Shown one piece after another: positions 35,429 to 46,772 of a DNA stretch of 64,000 nt. Every line of letters begins with the position of its first letter. The first letter of the stretch is position 1. Origin of the DNA: Colwellia sp. MB3u-45. GTDB taxonomy: Bacteria; Pseudomonadota; Gammaproteobacteria; Enterobacterales; Alteromonadaceae. Made by a program: the position numbers and the translations under genes. The DNA lies in the NCBI RefSeq assembly GCF_014077005.1, contig NZ_JACGVC010000040.1:1-64000 (forward strand), written 5' to 3'. The notes under the pieces were generated by a model. It was not told where the DNA came from, ran no database searches, and worked only from the letters and a program-made list of their open reading frames with translations.

Positions 35429-37024
35429 ATGGGCATCTCTAACGATAACGTTATTATTTTTGACACCACATTACGTGATGGCGAACAGGCTTTAAACGCG
35501 AGTTTATCAGTACATGAAAAATTACAAATAGCACATGCGATTGAGCGCTTAGGTGTCGACATTATGGAAGTGGGTTTTCCGGTATCGTCACCGGGTGATT
35601 TTAAGTCAGTGCAAGAGATAGCGCGCAGCGTAAAAAACTCTCGAGTATGTGCCCTAGCACGTGCGGTAGAAGCAGATATTAAAGCTTGTGCCGAAGCCTT
35701 AAAGCCGGCTGATCAATTTCGTATTCATACCTTCATTTCTACTTCTGATGTTCATGTGCAACAGAAATTGAAAAAAAGCTTTGCTGATGTCCAAGCGATG
35801 GCGATACACGCCATCAAATATGCACGTAGATTTACCGATGATGTCGAGTTCTCTTGTGAAGATGCGGGTAGAACCCCGATTGACAACTTATGCCGTATGG
35901 TTGAACAAGCCATTATAGCCGGCGCTACCACAGTCAACATTCCTGATACCGTAGGTTACACTTTACCTAACGAATTTGGCGGCATCATAGAAACATTATT
36001 TAATCGTGTACCTAATATTGATCAAGCGGTTATCTCTGTGCATTGTCATAATGATTTAGGCTTAGCCGTAGCTAACTCAATGTCAGCCGTGCAAGCGGGT
36101 GCAAGACAAATTGAATGTACCATTAACGGCATTGGTGAACGTGCAGGTAATTGCTCACTTGAAGAAGTCGCGATGATCATGAAAACCCGCCAAGAATTAT
36201 TAGGCGTGCATACCCGTATTAATCATCAAGAAATTGCTCGCACCTCTAAGTTAGTCAGCCAGCTTTGTAATATGCCGGTACAACTAAATAAGGCGATTGT
36301 TGGCGGCAATGCTTTTAGCCATTCATCAGGTATCCACCAAGACGGCATGTTAAAAGCCAGCAACACCTATGAAATTATGACACCAGAAAGTGTCGGTATC
36401 AGCAAAACCAAGTTGAACTTAACCTCGCGTAGCGGCCGACACGTGATTAAGCATCGTATGGAAAGCTTAGGTTATCAAGAGTCTGATTATGACATAGAAA
36501 CGCTTTACGCTGACTTTCTAGCCTTAGCCGACAAAAAAGGCCAAGTATTTGATGATGACTTAGAAGCTTTACTTTTTAATATTCAACAACAAGACCAACA
36601 AGACTTTTATCGTTTACAGACCTTAAATGTACAAAGTGGCGGTAGTGATTTTTCTACCTCAAGCATTAAATTAGCTTTAGGTGATGAAGATAAAATTGTT
36701 TCCGCAACGGGTAATGGACCTGTTGATGCGCTGTATCGTGCCATTAAAAAAGCTATTGATATTGACTTTGAAGTCAGCGACTACAAAATTTCGAATAAAG
36801 GTGAAGGTGAAGACGGTTTAGGTAAGGCTGACATTGTGGTGTCGTGGCAAGGGAGAAACTTCCATGGCTACGGCTTAGATACCGATATTATCAAAGCATC
36901 TGGTTATGCATTGGTCAATGCACTTAATGGTATTCATCGTGCTATCACAGTTGCCGAGCTGAAAACTGAGCTAAAATCTGAGTTCAAAAAAGAAGCTGCT
37001 ATTGATGGCCAACGCCAAGTTTAG
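35429..37024 (+). CDS. leuA: 2-isopropylmalate synthase
   Basis: It condenses 2-oxoisovalerate with acetyl-CoA in the first committed step of leucine synthesis. The 531-residue product has [10 protein letters not shown] at about 10-19, the HxH metal motif in [18 protein letters not shown] and a C-terminal regulatory domain (about 390-520) that normally gives leucine feedback inhibition. It is the first structural gene of leuABCD, behind the leader and attenuator. Confidence 0.97.
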   Translation: MGISNDNVIIFDTTLRDGEQALNASLSVHEKLQIAHAIERLGVDIMEVGFPVSSPGDFKSVQEIARSVKNSRVCALARAVEADIKACAEALKPADQFRIHTFISTSDVHVQQKLKKSFADVQAMAIHAIKYARRFTDDVEFSCEDAGRTPIDNLCRMVEQAIIAGATTVNIPDTVGYTLPNEFGGIIETLFNRVPNIDQAVISVHCHNDLGLAVANSMSAVQAGARQIECTINGIGERAGNCSLEEVAMIMKTRQELLGVHTRINHQEIARTSKLVSQLCNMPVQLNKAIVGGNAFSHSSGIHQDGMLKASNTYEIMTPESVGISKTKLNLTSRSGRHVIKHRMESLGYQESDYDIETLYADFLALADKKGQVFDDDLEALLFNIQQQDQQDFYRLQTLNVQSGGSDFSTSSIKLALGDEDKIVSATGNGPVDALYRAIKKAIDIDFEVSDYKISNKGEGEDGLGKADIVVSWQGRNFHGYGLDTDIIKASGYALVNALNGIHRAITVAELKTELKSEFKKEAAIDGQRQV

Positions 37025-37028
37025 TTGA

Positions 37029-38186
<1,158 letters not shown>

Positions 38187-38187
38187 C

Positions 38188-39606
38188 ATGGCCACCACTT
38201 TATACGAAAAATTATGGCAAAGTCATATCATTGAAGAAAAAGCGGATGAAACACCCTTGATCTTTGTTGACCGCCATTTGATCCACGAAGTTACCTCGCC
38301 ACAAGCTTTTGCTAATTTAAAATTTCATAATCGTGTACTGCGCCATCCTGAGCGCACAATTGCGACTATGGATCATAATATTTCAACGCGCTCTATTGAA
38401 ATTAACGCTGCCGGTGAAGGCGCGGCAAATCAACTGAGAACACTAGAAAAAAACTGTAAAGAATTTGGCATTGAATTGTTCGGCATGGGCCATAAAAACC
38501 AAGGTGTTGTGCATGTTATTGGGCCAGAATTAGGCTTAACTTTACCAGGCACAGTTATTGTTTGTGGCGATTCGCATACCTCAACACACGGTGCTTTTGG
38601 CGCTTTAGCATTTGGCATTGGTACCTCTGAGGTTGAGCACGTATTTGCCACCCAAACCTTACGCCAAACCAAAGCTAAAACCATGAGAATTGAAGTTAAA
38701 GGTCAAGTTGCCCCAGGCATAAGTGCTAAAGACATTATTTTAGCCATTATTGGTAAAACAGGTAGTGCGGGCGCAACCGGTTATGTAGTTGAATATTGTG
38801 GTGAAGCCATTGAGCGCTTAACCATGGAAGAGCGCATGACAGTGTGTAATATGAGTGTAGAATTTGGCGCCAAAGCTGGGCTTATCGCACCCGATACCAA
38901 AACCTTTGACTACTTAAAAGGCAAAGATTACGCGCCAAAAGGCGAGGTATGGCAGCAAGCCGTTGAAGATTGGCAGCAGCTAAAATCAGACAGCAAAGCA
39001 AAGTTCGATAGTTACTTAACGCTGGAAGCCAAAGAGATTAAAACCCAAGTCACTTGGGGAACAACACCAGGGCAAGTGACACAAGTTGATAGTGTCGTAC
39101 CTTCCCCTGATGATTTTACTGACCCCGTTGAGCGTGAATCATGCATTGCGGCATTAAAATATATGGGCTTAACGGCCGGCACTAAAATTACCGACATTGC
39201 GATTAATAAAGTATTTATTGGCTCATGCACTAATTCTAGAATTGAAGATTTACGCGCCGCCGCTGCAGTGGCCAAAGGTAAAAAAGTTTCAGCTACGGTT
39301 AACGCTATCGTTGTTCCCGGCTCTTATCGAGTTAAAGAACAAGCCGAAGCTGAAGGCTTAGCACAAACGTTTATTGATGCCGGCTTTGAATGGCGCTTAC
39401 CGGGTTGCTCAATGTGTTTAGGCATGAATGATGATGTGTTAACGCACGGTGATCGCTGCGCTTCTACCAGCAACCGAAACTTTGAAGGCCGACAAGGCCG
39501 CGGCAGTCGTACCCACTTAGTCAGCCCTGAATTAGCGGCAGCTTCTGCCATTGCAGGTCACTTTGTCGACTTAACCTCAATTAACTCACAAGTTCAAGGA
39601 GCATAA
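38188..39606 (+). CDS. leuC: 3-isopropylmalate dehydratase large subunit
   Basis: With LeuD it isomerises 2- to 3-isopropylmalate using a 4Fe-4S cluster. The 472-residue product starts [10 protein letters not shown] at 38188, one base after the leuB stop, with an AGGAGC ribosome site; an upstream in-frame start at 38089 inside leuB is rejected. Cluster ligands are in [14 protein letters not shown] and GCSMCLGMN. The DRHLIHEV start is typical. Confidence 0.97.
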   Translation: MATTLYEKLWQSHIIEEKADETPLIFVDRHLIHEVTSPQAFANLKFHNRVLRHPERTIATMDHNISTRSIEINAAGEGAANQLRTLEKNCKEFGIELFGMGHKNQGVVHVIGPELGLTLPGTVIVCGDSHTSTHGAFGALAFGIGTSEVEHVFATQTLRQTKAKTMRIEVKGQVAPGISAKDIILAIIGKTGSAGATGYVVEYCGEAIERLTMEERMTVCNMSVEFGAKAGLIAPDTKTFDYLKGKDYAPKGEVWQQAVEDWQQLKSDSKAKFDSYLTLEAKEIKTQVTWGTTPGQVTQVDSVVPSPDDFTDPVERESCIAALKYMGLTAGTKITDIAINKVFIGSCTNSRIEDLRAAAAVAKGKKVSATVNAIVVPGSYRVKEQAEAEGLAQTFIDAGFEWRLPGCSMCLGMNDDVLTHGDRCASTSNRNFEGRQGRGSRTHLVSPELAAASAIAGHFVDLTSINSQVQGA

Positions 39607-39607
39607 C

Positions 39608-40204
39608 ATGGAAAAATTTAACCAACATCATGGCTTAGTTGTGCCATTGGACACGGCGAATGTTGATACAGATCAAATCATTCCAAAACAATTTTTACAA
39701 AAAACCACTCGCACAGGTTTTGGCCAACACTTATTTCATGACCGTCGCTATTTAGACAACTTGGGTAACGAAAACAATCCTGAGTTTGTCCTTAACAAGC
39801 CACAATATCAAGGAGCAAGTATTTTACTCGCTGGTGAAAACTTTGGTTGTGGCTCAAGTCGCGAGCATGCACCTTGGGCGCTGCAAGAGTATGGTTTTCA
39901 AGTGATTATCGCGTCTAGTTTTGCTGATATTTTCTATGCTAACTGTATCAATATTGGCATTTTACCTGTGATATTACCGGAAGCAGCTATAGCGACGCTA
40001 TTTCAACAGTCGAAAGAGGGTTTACAACACCTTACCGTTGACTTAGTCGCCAGTACGGTTAAAACAGCCAGTGCACAATATGATTTTACTATTGCGCCTT
40101 TCCATAAATACTGTTTGGAAAACGGTGTTGACAGTGTGGGTTGGACGTTAAATAAAATTGCTAAGATAGAAAATTACGAAGCCCAAATGCCAGCTTGGCA
40201 GTAG
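39608..40204 (+). CDS. leuD: 3-isopropylmalate dehydratase small subunit
   Basis: The 198-residue swivel-domain partner of LeuC has the family motifs [28 protein letters not shown] and [12 protein letters not shown]. It begins one base after leuC and ends the operon; a 10-bp hairpin follows. Confidence 0.97.
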   Translation: MEKFNQHHGLVVPLDTANVDTDQIIPKQFLQKTTRTGFGQHLFHDRRYLDNLGNENNPEFVLNKPQYQGASILLAGENFGCGSSREHAPWALQEYGFQVIIASSFADIFYANCINIGILPVILPEAAIATLFQQSKEGLQHLTVDLVASTVKTASAQYDFTIAPFHKYCLENGVDSVGWTLNKIAKIENYEAQMPAWQ

Positions 40205-40215
40205 GTAAAAAGATC

Positions 40216-40242
40216 AACCATCAGCTGTGAAGGCTGATGGTT
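40216..40242 (+). terminator. Hairpin after leuD
   Basis: AACCATCAGC pairs perfectly with GCTGATGGTT around a 7-nt loop, 12 bp past the leuD stop. No T run follows, so it may protect the 3' end or act with Rho rather than as a classic terminator. Confidence 0.55.
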
Positions 40243-40284
40243 AACCTGAGTTATTATTGAGAAAACTACGGCTAATTTTTTACG

Positions 40285-41973
40285 CTAATTCCAAGTAGAT
40301 AACGCAGACATAGTGAATTTTTCCCCTCGAAAACTCAGTACTACCCGTTGTGGAAGTATTTCATTAAGCAGTAATTCGCGACTAATATAATCGCCTTCAT
40401 AACGATCGCGGCCATTCACCCTTACCCAGCCTTGCCCGTCACTAGCATAAAGATGCATTTCAAACGCTAGCGAAGGTACACCATCTTGCACCCAAGTTGG
40501 CATCTGTGCCAGCGGTATCAGTTCGCTACTGCCTGCTACTACATCTTCTCTAGCAGGGTCACTTTGTTTGGTGTGCTCGATAGCCGATTGAAAACTTGCC
40601 AATAACTCGTCAGACACCCCAGCTTCAGCTTTAACGACAAAGTTTTCACCCGTCACTTTCTTAGGCTTTAGCGCTGATTTTTGTGCGCTTGTTGGCAGAT
40701 CAATTTGCGCGTCGGCTAAGCTACTTTCACTCGCTATATATTGTTCAGTATCGCCTTGTTCATCAGTTAACCCTGCCTGACGACTAACCGTTTTACTCGT
40801 GGCTACCGCAAGATCATTTTCAAGCTTCGTGTTACTTGCTTTGGCCTGAGTCGTTTGATCGACAGCCAAGGCAAGCAGATTAGTACCATTATTAGTACCG
40901 CTGTTAATATCATTACTCGTACCAGCATCTGCTTGAGCTAATGCTGTAGTAACGACAGCTGGCGCTTCTCGATCAACTAACGGCTCCTGCTCAGTAATAG
41001 GATTTGCCTTATTTATAACCGCACGAGTTACCTTAGTCTCTAAAACAATCCCCTGAGCTTGATATGCTCCCCACCAAACGCCTAGCGCTAAAACTAAGCC
41101 TAATGCAGTCACTAGGCCACCCGCTTTTACCGACGAATGTTGCCACCAAGGTCTTACCTGAAATTCATCACCTAAGGCATCATGAGCCGCTTGAAGTACA
41201 ATTTTACGGTTAACCACAGCATTGTTACTGTTATAAGCATTTATCAAAGATCGTTCGGCTAACAAGTTCATTAAACGCGGAATACCGTTACAAATTTTAT
41301 GGATGGCGCTAACGGCACTTTTATCAAAAATATTACGAAAACATTTTGCTACAGACAGGCGATGTTTAAGATATTGCTCAACTTCTTGCCTATTCAGGGG
41401 TAATAAATGATAGCGCGCCGTAATTCTTTGCGCTAATTGCCGTAAATCTCGACGCTGCAATAACTGCTGTAATTCAGGTTGACCAATCAAAATCACTTGT
41501 AAAAGTTTTTTGGTATTAGTTTCTAAGTTGGTTAATAGTCTGAGTTGCTCTAACACTTCAGGTTGCAAATGTTGCGCTTCATCAATAATCAACAAGGTAT
41601 TAAGATCATCACTATGATTTTTGAGTAACTTTTGTTGTATTTTATCGGTGAGGGTTTTTAAGGTTGCGCCGGTTTTGCGATAACGAATGTTTAATTCATC
41701 ACAAAGGGTCGCTAACAACTCTTGACTAGATAAAGTGGGATTCAGAATAAAAGCGGCTTGGGTATTTTCTGGCAAGTTTGCCATTAAATGCCGACTCAGT
41801 GTGGTTTTCCCCGTGCCTACTTCACCGGTAAGTAAGACAAAGCCACCGGTATCACCTAAGCCATAAGTTAAGTGATTAAGGGCTTCGCGGTGACGATCAC
41901 TCATAAACAAATAATCAGGGTTTGGGGCAATTGAAAATGGCTTTTCTTCTAAACCAAAATAACTAGTATACAT
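40285..41973 (-). CDS. GspA/ExeA-type ATPase fused to a GspB (T2SSB) domain
   Basis: The 562-residue protein joins two secretion accessory functions. Residues 1-270 are an ExeA/GspA AAA+ ATPase (Walker A GEVGTGKT at 50-57, Walker B LLIIDEAQ at 127-134). A membrane helix lies at about 283-305. A poorly conserved ~190-residue linker follows, then a C-terminal GspB-like domain (about 497-562; VPSLAFEMHLYAS, GWVRVNGRDRYEGD, RVVLSFRGEKF). ExeA normally carries a periplasmic peptidoglycan-binding domain, not recognised here. ExeA and ExeB help assemble the type II secretin through the wall. The start is ATG 41973; the TTG at 42033 looks more like a promoter -35 element (TTGACA). It is divergent from cca. 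Confidence 0.85.
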   Translation of the reverse strand: MYTSYFGLEEKPFSIAPNPDYLFMSDRHREALNHLTYGLGDTGGFVLLTGEVGTGKTTLSRHLMANLPENTQAAFILNPTLSSQELLATLCDELNIRYRKTGATLKTLTDKIQQKLLKNHSDDLNTLLIIDEAQHLQPEVLEQLRLLTNLETNTKKLLQVILIGQPELQQLLQRRDLRQLAQRITARYHLLPLNRQEVEQYLKHRLSVAKCFRNIFDKSAVSAIHKICNGIPRLMNLLAERSLINAYNSNNAVVNRKIVLQAAHDALGDEFQVRPWWQHSSVKAGGLVTALGLVLALGVWWGAYQAQGIVLETKVTRAVINKANPITEQEPLVDREAPAVVTTALAQADAGTSNDINSGTNNGTNLLALAVDQTTQAKASNTKLENDLAVATSKTVSRQAGLTDEQGDTEQYIASESSLADAQIDLPTSAQKSALKPKKVTGENFVVKAEAGVSDELLASFQSAIEHTKQSDPAREDVVAGSSELIPLAQMPTWVQDGVPSLAFEMHLYASDGQGWVRVNGRDRYEGDYISRELLLNEILPQRVVLSFRGEKFTMSALSTWN

Positions 41974-42111
41974 AGGAAATCTTAACTGATGAATCGACCC
42001 TGCAAAATTAACCTGAACGCAATCATATGTCAAAAGTCAGTCGCTATTATGTTAAAGTTAAGCAATATAATTTCCTATACATTACTCATTTTCAGAGGTT
42101 TATAGCGCTCA

Positions 42112-43392
42112 ATGGCAAATATAACACAGCAACTAAACACTTTTTTAGTCGGTGGCGCCGTACGCGATGCTCTCCTGAAACGCCCTGTTGTTGATAATGA
42201 CTATGTCGTGGTCGGCTCTAGCGTTCAGGAAATGCTCAGCCTTGGCTTTTTACAAGTAGGCAAAGACTTTCCAGTATTTATCCATCCACAAAGTAGACAA
42301 GAATACGCCTTAGCTCGCACCGAAAAAAAAGCGGGCCAAGGCTATACCGGCTTTAATTGCGATGCATCAGCCAGCGTTACGCTTGAAGAAGACTTACTGC
42401 GCAGAGATCTCAGTATTAATGCTATGGCGATGGATGAAAGTGGTAAAATAATTGATCCTTACAACGGCCAAATAGACCTAGATAATCGCGTATTACGCCA
42501 TGTTTCCCCAGCTTTTATTGAAGACCCACTACGGGTTTTACGTGTTGCTCGTTTTGCTGCTAGGTATCACGATTATGGTTTTACCATAGCGCCAGAAACA
42601 TTAGCCTTAATGACCAAACTCAGTAAAAGTGGTGAATTATCCAGTCTTTCTGCTGAACGAATATGGCAAGAAATGGAGCGCAGCTTAGCCGATACTCACC
42701 CTGAAGTGTTTTTTCAAGTGTTATATCAATGCCAAGCCCTAAAATCGCTTTGGCCTGATTTACATGATTTATGGGACACTTCAGACCTAGAAAAGTCGCA
42801 GGCAAAAATTTGCTCCAGATCGCAGACTATGATGGTACTCAAACAAGCGGTTTTACTCTCTGAAAAAACGACCGTTAGGTTTGCCAGTGTTTGCTATAAC
42901 CTAGGTCAGTCGTTAACCCAACAAGACAGCTTACCTGCTGATGCTGATCATGAAATACCAGGAGTGACTTTAATAGAGGCGGTTTGTAAGCGTTTAAGGG
43001 TGCCAACAGCACACAAAAATTTGGCGCTAAAGGTTTGTCAGTTTCACCTACATGCACATAAAGTATTTCAATTAAAAGCTAGTACTATTTTAAAGCTATA
43101 TAATCAATTAGATGTTTGGCGTAAACCAGAAGAGTTTGATGATTTTTTACTTTGTTGCCAAGCTGACTTTACTGTGCGCTATGGCTTGGAAGTAGCTGAA
43201 TACCGACAAAAAGAATTTCTCTACACTGGTTTTAAAATGCTCAACCGAGTAACAGCCAAGCCTTTTGTTGAACAGGGTTTAAAAGGGCTTGAAATTAAAG
43301 CGGCAATAGCAGAGCAAAGACTTGCCGAATTAAATAAATACCAACAAAGTTATATAAAACAACACAACATCTTATCTAATGCCAGTAACTAA
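42112..43392 (+). CDS. cca: CCA tRNA nucleotidyltransferase
   Basis: It adds or repairs the CCA end of tRNAs. The 426-residue product has the class II Cca core: VGGAVRDALL near 13-22, the Asp pair in VDNDYVVVG, RRDLSINAMA near 97 and EDPLRVLRVARFAARY. E. coli Cca has an HD domain (HDLGK); here the matching segment reads CYNLGQ, so the phosphohydrolase metal site appears lost. A TATAAT (42066-42071) lies 40 bp before the start. Confidence 0.94.
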   Translation: MANITQQLNTFLVGGAVRDALLKRPVVDNDYVVVGSSVQEMLSLGFLQVGKDFPVFIHPQSRQEYALARTEKKAGQGYTGFNCDASASVTLEEDLLRRDLSINAMAMDESGKIIDPYNGQIDLDNRVLRHVSPAFIEDPLRVLRVARFAARYHDYGFTIAPETLALMTKLSKSGELSSLSAERIWQEMERSLADTHPEVFFQVLYQCQALKSLWPDLHDLWDTSDLEKSQAKICSRSQTMMVLKQAVLLSEKTTVRFASVCYNLGQSLTQQDSLPADADHEIPGVTLIEAVCKRLRVPTAHKNLALKVCQFHLHAHKVFQLKASTILKLYNQLDVWRKPEEFDDFLLCCQADFTVRYGLEVAEYRQKEFLYTGFKMLNRVTAKPFVEQGLKGLEIKAAIAEQRLAELNKYQQSYIKQHNILSNASN

Positions 43393-43560
43393 CCGCTAAA
43401 CTGGGTGAGTAAGCCACCGCACTCGATTTCTGCTTGTTTTAACCACTAAGTGATTGTTAGTGACGAACATGGCGGTAAGTCAACAGCATCATGCGGGAGA
43501 ATTTCTAGAGCAGCATTAATGTTGAGAAATACAAAAGGTATCAGCGAGGCCTGAACATAA

Positions 43561-43590
43561 AAAAGCCATATCAAATGATATGGCTTTTTA
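43561..43590. terminator. Bidirectional terminator between cca and the TonB receptor
   Basis: A perfect 14-bp stem AAAAAGCCATATCA / TGATATGGCTTTTT has A and T runs on both sides and lies between convergent genes. Confidence 0.9.
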
Positions 43591-43609
43591 GACTTAATTA
43601 ACTTTTACA

Positions 43610-46195
43610 TTAAAAGTTATAAGTTGCTTTTACGTAGTAGAAACCACCGTTGTAATCAAATGGTCCACTTTCGTAGTATTCAGCACCTAACTGACCGTAT
43701 GATTCAGCAGGTAACTTTTGTGCTTCTTGATCAAAGATGTTATTAGCACCAACTGACAAGGTAATACTATCATTTAAGAAGTAGCTTACTTCTGCATCAA
43801 CAGTAACCGCTGAATCAGCAATCTCGTTCCAACAACCTACAGCACAAGCATCATCAGCATGCGTTGCAAAATACTCACCAAAGTAGTTTACACGAACAAA
43901 AGTTGATACATCTTCCCAAGATTGAGAAACAGTAAAGGTAGCGCGATGATCAGGCATACCTTCTTCTAAACGATGAACTTTGCCTTCATTAGTGGTCTCT
44001 GGATTAAACTGATCAACCGTTGTTTCATTCCAGTTATACGCTAATGATAACAACGTATCGCCGCCCATTAATGCCATTGTATAGTTTGCAACAACATCAA
44101 CACCTTGTGTGGTAGTGTCAAAATCATTAGAAAAATACGAAACCGCTGAAATTAGCTCAGGGTTAACAACACCTAATGCTTCAAGCGCTGTGTAGTCAGC
44201 TGCTAATACATTGATTTGACTTGACTGTGCTAAACGGTCAGTTACTTCAATGTTGTAGTAATCAAGGGTAAAGAAGAAGTCGTCATATTGATAAACACCA
44301 CCAAAAGCAAAACTTTTTGACTCTTCTGGCGTTAACTCTTTACCACCGTAAAATTCTGACAATGGGTTAGTTGGCGGCGCAAGGAAAGTTTGAATTAACT
44401 CACCAGCAACTAATGAAGTTTGTGTATTAACAACATTGGCTTGACCCACTGTTGGTGCTCTAAAACCAGTACTATGAGAGCCACGTAGTGAAATCTCATC
44501 GTTAAGTCTTAATTGTGCAGTTAGCTTGTAATTAGTTGTGCTACCAAAAGTATTAAAGCTTTCGTGACGAACAGCTGCGCCAACTAAAAGGTCTTCTGTT
44601 ACTTGGGCTTCAACATCAATATAAGCGGCAACATTGCGACGGTCGTTACGACCTTGAGTTTCAGGACCAAAGCCTTTAAAACCGTGTGAGCCAATGTTAA
44701 AACCTTGGTCTGCATAAGCACCGGCTTCCCATGAAGCTTTTCCGCCTGAAACTATTTCAAAGCTTTCTTCACGCCATTCAAGACCCATAGCAACGTTAAC
44801 TGGCTCTTCAAGACCCATATCAAAACCTTTAACTAAATCAAAGTTAAAAGTTTTTTCCATTTGGATATAACTACCGGTATCAAAATCTAACGGTGTATCT
44901 AAACCAAGTGATGGGTTTAAAGTATTCTTTAAATTAAATTTAGATTCACTGCGACCTACTGAGCCACTAACATCAAAAAACCAATCTTTTAAGAAACCTT
45001 CGTTAATTTCGCCTTTAGTACCAACAGTTAATGAGGTATCTGTGATGTTGCCACCAAATTGTGGAGTATAACCACCTGGCATAATTTGGTTCATTGAGAA
45101 ACAATTTGGATCAGCTACCATTGCTTGATAGTCAAGGCTATCTAAAACATTACCGTCAGAGCCATCACTATTTTTTGGAATATTAACGACAGCACAAGTA
45201 CGCGCTGCACCTTCTGATTCGCCAACATCACCTACAAGTAAAGTTTCACCACCATCAACCGAGAAAACATTGCCACGGTTATGTGGGTTACGGTAATAAA
45301 AACCACCGGTTACATCACGCTCAGAATAGTTACCAAACATGTAAAATTCTTTATCATTACCAAGATCTAAGCCAACATTACCAAAAAACGTAATATCGTC
45401 TTTAACTTCTGGATTACCCCAAATTTGAGCTGGGCTTTGAATAGAAGTATTGCCTTGACTTGCAATGTTTGCTGCATCAGGACGTTGTACACTTCGGCTT
45501 GTTGCATCAGCATTTTTTAATTGAAAGCTTAAGTTAACAAAACCATCTTTAGTAAATGGTAAACCAACATTACCGTCTATAATCGTTTGATCACCATCAC
45601 CTTCGTAATAAGAACCTTGCTTCACAGACATTGAACCGCCATCTGCGTCATCTTTAAGTACAAAGTTCATTACACCAGCAATTGCATCAGAGCCGTATTG
45701 TGCAGCAGCACCATCGCGAAGTACTTCAACTTGCTTAATAGCGACACTTGGGATAACTGAAATATCAGGACCTTGTGCGCCATCATTGATGCCACCACCT
45801 TGGAAAGCAATAACAGAGGCACGGTGACGACGTTTACCATTTAAAAGCACTAATGTTGAATCAGAAGGTAAACCACGTAAATTTACTGGACGAATTAATG
45901 ATGCAGCATCACTAATAGGTTGTGCACGGGCATTTAAAGAAGGAATTGCGCCTACTAACATATCAAGCATATCACTTGAAGCGTTTTTACCTAGCTCATC
46001 ACCACCAATGATATCAATTGGTACTGGAGACTCAGCTACTGAACGCGGAGCTGAACGTGAACCAACGACAGCGATACGTTCAATGCTTTCTTTTTTTGCG
46101 GCTTCTTCGGCAAAACCTGCGGCAAAACTAGGTGCTGTTCCTAGCGCTAAGCCAATGGCAAGAGCTAAAGTACCAGTACGAAATGTTGTAGACAT
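43610..46195 (-). CDS. TonB-dependent receptor
   Basis: The 861-residue outer membrane protein has a signal peptide (about 1-25, ending SFAAG), a plug domain (about 40-185, with ESIERIAVVGSR and VEVLRDGAAAQYGSDAIAGVMNF) and a long beta-barrel ending in a C-terminal Phe (VKATYNF). It takes up a large nutrient such as a siderophore, vitamin or oligosaccharide using TonB energy. Ligand cannot be told; no neighbours define it. The AT-rich 5' region contains two direct TTTAATAATTAT-like repeats (46229-46256). Confidence 0.95.
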   Translation of the reverse strand: MSTTFRTGTLALAIGLALGTAPSFAAGFAEEAAKKESIERIAVVGSRSAPRSVAESPVPIDIIGGDELGKNASSDMLDMLVGAIPSLNARAQPISDAASLIRPVNLRGLPSDSTLVLLNGKRRHRASVIAFQGGGINDGAQGPDISVIPSVAIKQVEVLRDGAAAQYGSDAIAGVMNFVLKDDADGGSMSVKQGSYYEGDGDQTIIDGNVGLPFTKDGFVNLSFQLKNADATSRSVQRPDAANIASQGNTSIQSPAQIWGNPEVKDDITFFGNVGLDLGNDKEFYMFGNYSERDVTGGFYYRNPHNRGNVFSVDGGETLLVGDVGESEGAARTCAVVNIPKNSDGSDGNVLDSLDYQAMVADPNCFSMNQIMPGGYTPQFGGNITDTSLTVGTKGEINEGFLKDWFFDVSGSVGRSESKFNLKNTLNPSLGLDTPLDFDTGSYIQMEKTFNFDLVKGFDMGLEEPVNVAMGLEWREESFEIVSGGKASWEAGAYADQGFNIGSHGFKGFGPETQGRNDRRNVAAYIDVEAQVTEDLLVGAAVRHESFNTFGSTTNYKLTAQLRLNDEISLRGSHSTGFRAPTVGQANVVNTQTSLVAGELIQTFLAPPTNPLSEFYGGKELTPEESKSFAFGGVYQYDDFFFTLDYYNIEVTDRLAQSSQINVLAADYTALEALGVVNPELISAVSYFSNDFDTTTQGVDVVANYTMALMGGDTLLSLAYNWNETTVDQFNPETTNEGKVHRLEEGMPDHRATFTVSQSWEDVSTFVRVNYFGEYFATHADDACAVGCWNEIADSAVTVDAEVSYFLNDSITLSVGANNIFDQEAQKLPAESYGQLGAEYYESGPFDYNGGFYYVKATYNF

Positions 46196-46728
46196 GTTGT
46201 TTTCTTCCTAATATATTTGAATATGTTTTTAATAATTATTTATTTAATAATTATCTATTTTATAATTTTATTTTTACCCATTTCGCTTATCACAAAAATT
46301 TATATTGTTGTAAACAATCAAAACAGCTTGCTGCTTTATAAAACAGCTAGAAATACTTTACAAGTAGTCTTTTTCACTGACCTTTAACATTGAATCTATA
46401 AAAAGAATTAATATGCAAATATAGTCAAAATTTATGCAAAACACATCAGCATAGTCAATTACACTGCAGCCTACATCGCTTATGCGTTAGAATGAAATAT
46501 ACCAGCGAAACATGTGCGAAGATTTTCGTATTAAATTAAATATTATCTGCATATTTAATCAATAAAAAAAAACATAAAAAAAATGAACTTTTTCTAAAGT
46601 CAGCATTTACTGAGGCAAAAAGCCTAGTTAAAGTTAAGTTATCAATATTAATTTTTTGTTTGTTTTGGTCTTTAGGGGCAGTCAGTAATTTGCTCAATAG
46701 CTAGTGATATAGTGAACCAAACATAAAA
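46196..46728. other. AT-rich upstream region of the TonB receptor
   Basis: This ~530-bp stretch is AT-rich with runs of A, holds the direct repeats near 46229-46256 and presumably the receptor promoter. No gene, RNA or clear binding site was recognised. Confidence 0.45.
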
Positions 46729-46750
46729 AAAGCTCCAATTTAGGAGCTTT
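46729..46750 (-). terminator. Rho-independent terminator of fahA
   Basis: AAAGCTCC pairs with GGAGCTTT around AATTTA; a T run follows on the minus strand. It is 23 bp past the fumarylacetoacetase stop. Confidence 0.88.
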
Positions 46751-46772
46751 ATTAATTCAATAATACGACAGT

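Noticed and set aside
41974-42033. TTG start extending the GspA-GspB protein by 20 residues
   Set aside because: The family begins MYTSYFGLEEKPF; the TTGACA at the TTG looks like a -35 element.
46229-46256. Fur box before the TonB receptor
   Set aside because: The AT-rich direct repeats do not match the GATAATGATAATCATTATC pattern well enough to claim iron control.
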